Source of the DNA: Crocinitomix sp. | Lineage (GTDB): Bacteria; Bacteroidota; Bacteroidia; Flavobacteriales_D; Crocinitomicaceae | NCBI GenBank assembly: GCA_020849935.1 | Contig: JADZFJ010000457.1 | Location: 1-5,257 of the forward strand | Direction: 5' to 3' | DNA: 5,257 bases | Shown: in pieces, positions 5,240 to 5,257 of the stretch | How the letters are laid out: every line of letters starts with the position of its first letter | How positions within the stretch are numbered: the stretch's first letter is position 1 | Notes under the pieces: model-generated | Databases searched by the model: none | The model's input: the letters and a program-made list of their open reading frames with translations, nothing else | Told to the model about the DNA's origin: nothing | Program-made: the position numbers and the translations under genes

Positions 5240-5257
5240 TCAATTTTGAGAAAAACC
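5237..5257 (-). other. In-frame TGA within a palindrome at the edge of the receptor frame
   Basis: The last codons of the receptor frame before the window edge read GFSQN-stop-EWTPNF on the minus strand, the TGA being at 5242-5240. Both sides look like plausible receptor sequence in the same frame. The stop lies inside the inverted repeat TTCTCAA-TT-TTGAGAA (5237-5252). Either the gene carries a nonsense mutation and is a pseudogene, or the last bases are an assembly or sequencing artefact such as a fold-back at a contig end. The sequence alone does not decide between these. Confidence 0.55.

Overview
The window reads as a piece of a Bacteroidota (Bacteroidetes) chromosome, class not resolvable from the sequence alone. 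The supporting signs are low G+C, starts preceded by A-rich tracts instead of Shine-Dalgarno sequences, a perfect Bacteroidetes-type -7 box (TAnnTTTG) upstream of rpsP, a ribosomal protein S16 with a long Ala/Glu-rich tail, and a large Oar-like TonB-dependent receptor. The window is gene-dense: the only gaps are about 76 bp at the left edge, 39 bp between rpsP and rimM, and about 200 bp between rpsP and the receptor gene.

Left part, plus strand (about 1-1211): a near-perfect 21-bp palindrome at the edge, then an ECF-family RNA polymerase sigma factor gene that appears to start at TTG. An 11-bp overlap leads into a gene for a 213-residue, four-helix membrane protein. The pair has the form of a sigma factor with a membrane-bound partner, possibly an anti-sigma factor, but the partner carries no domain I can name.

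Middle part, minus strand (1208-3060, read right to left): a compact translation operon rpsP - rimM - trmN6. It encodes 30S protein S16, the 30S maturation factor RimM, and a tRNA1(Val) A37 N6-methyltransferase-like enzyme. rimM and trmN6 overlap by ATGA. The trmN6 stop and the stop of the plus-strand membrane-protein gene share the palindrome TTAA, so the two operons meet tail to tail with no spacer.

Right part, minus strand (3263 to the right edge): the C-terminal two thirds or so of an Oar-like TonB-dependent outer-membrane receptor, ending in the aromatic residue typical of beta-barrel proteins. The frame is open to position 5239. An in-frame TGA then lies 15 bases from the window end, inside a short palindrome, which suggests a nonsense mutation or an end-of-sequence artefact.

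I found no CRISPR array, mobile element, rRNA or tRNA, and no convincing novel multi-gene system. The items most worth a second look are the ECF sigma/membrane-protein pair with its upstream palindrome, the S16 tail, trmN6 standing where many bacteria have trmD, and the interrupted receptor frame.
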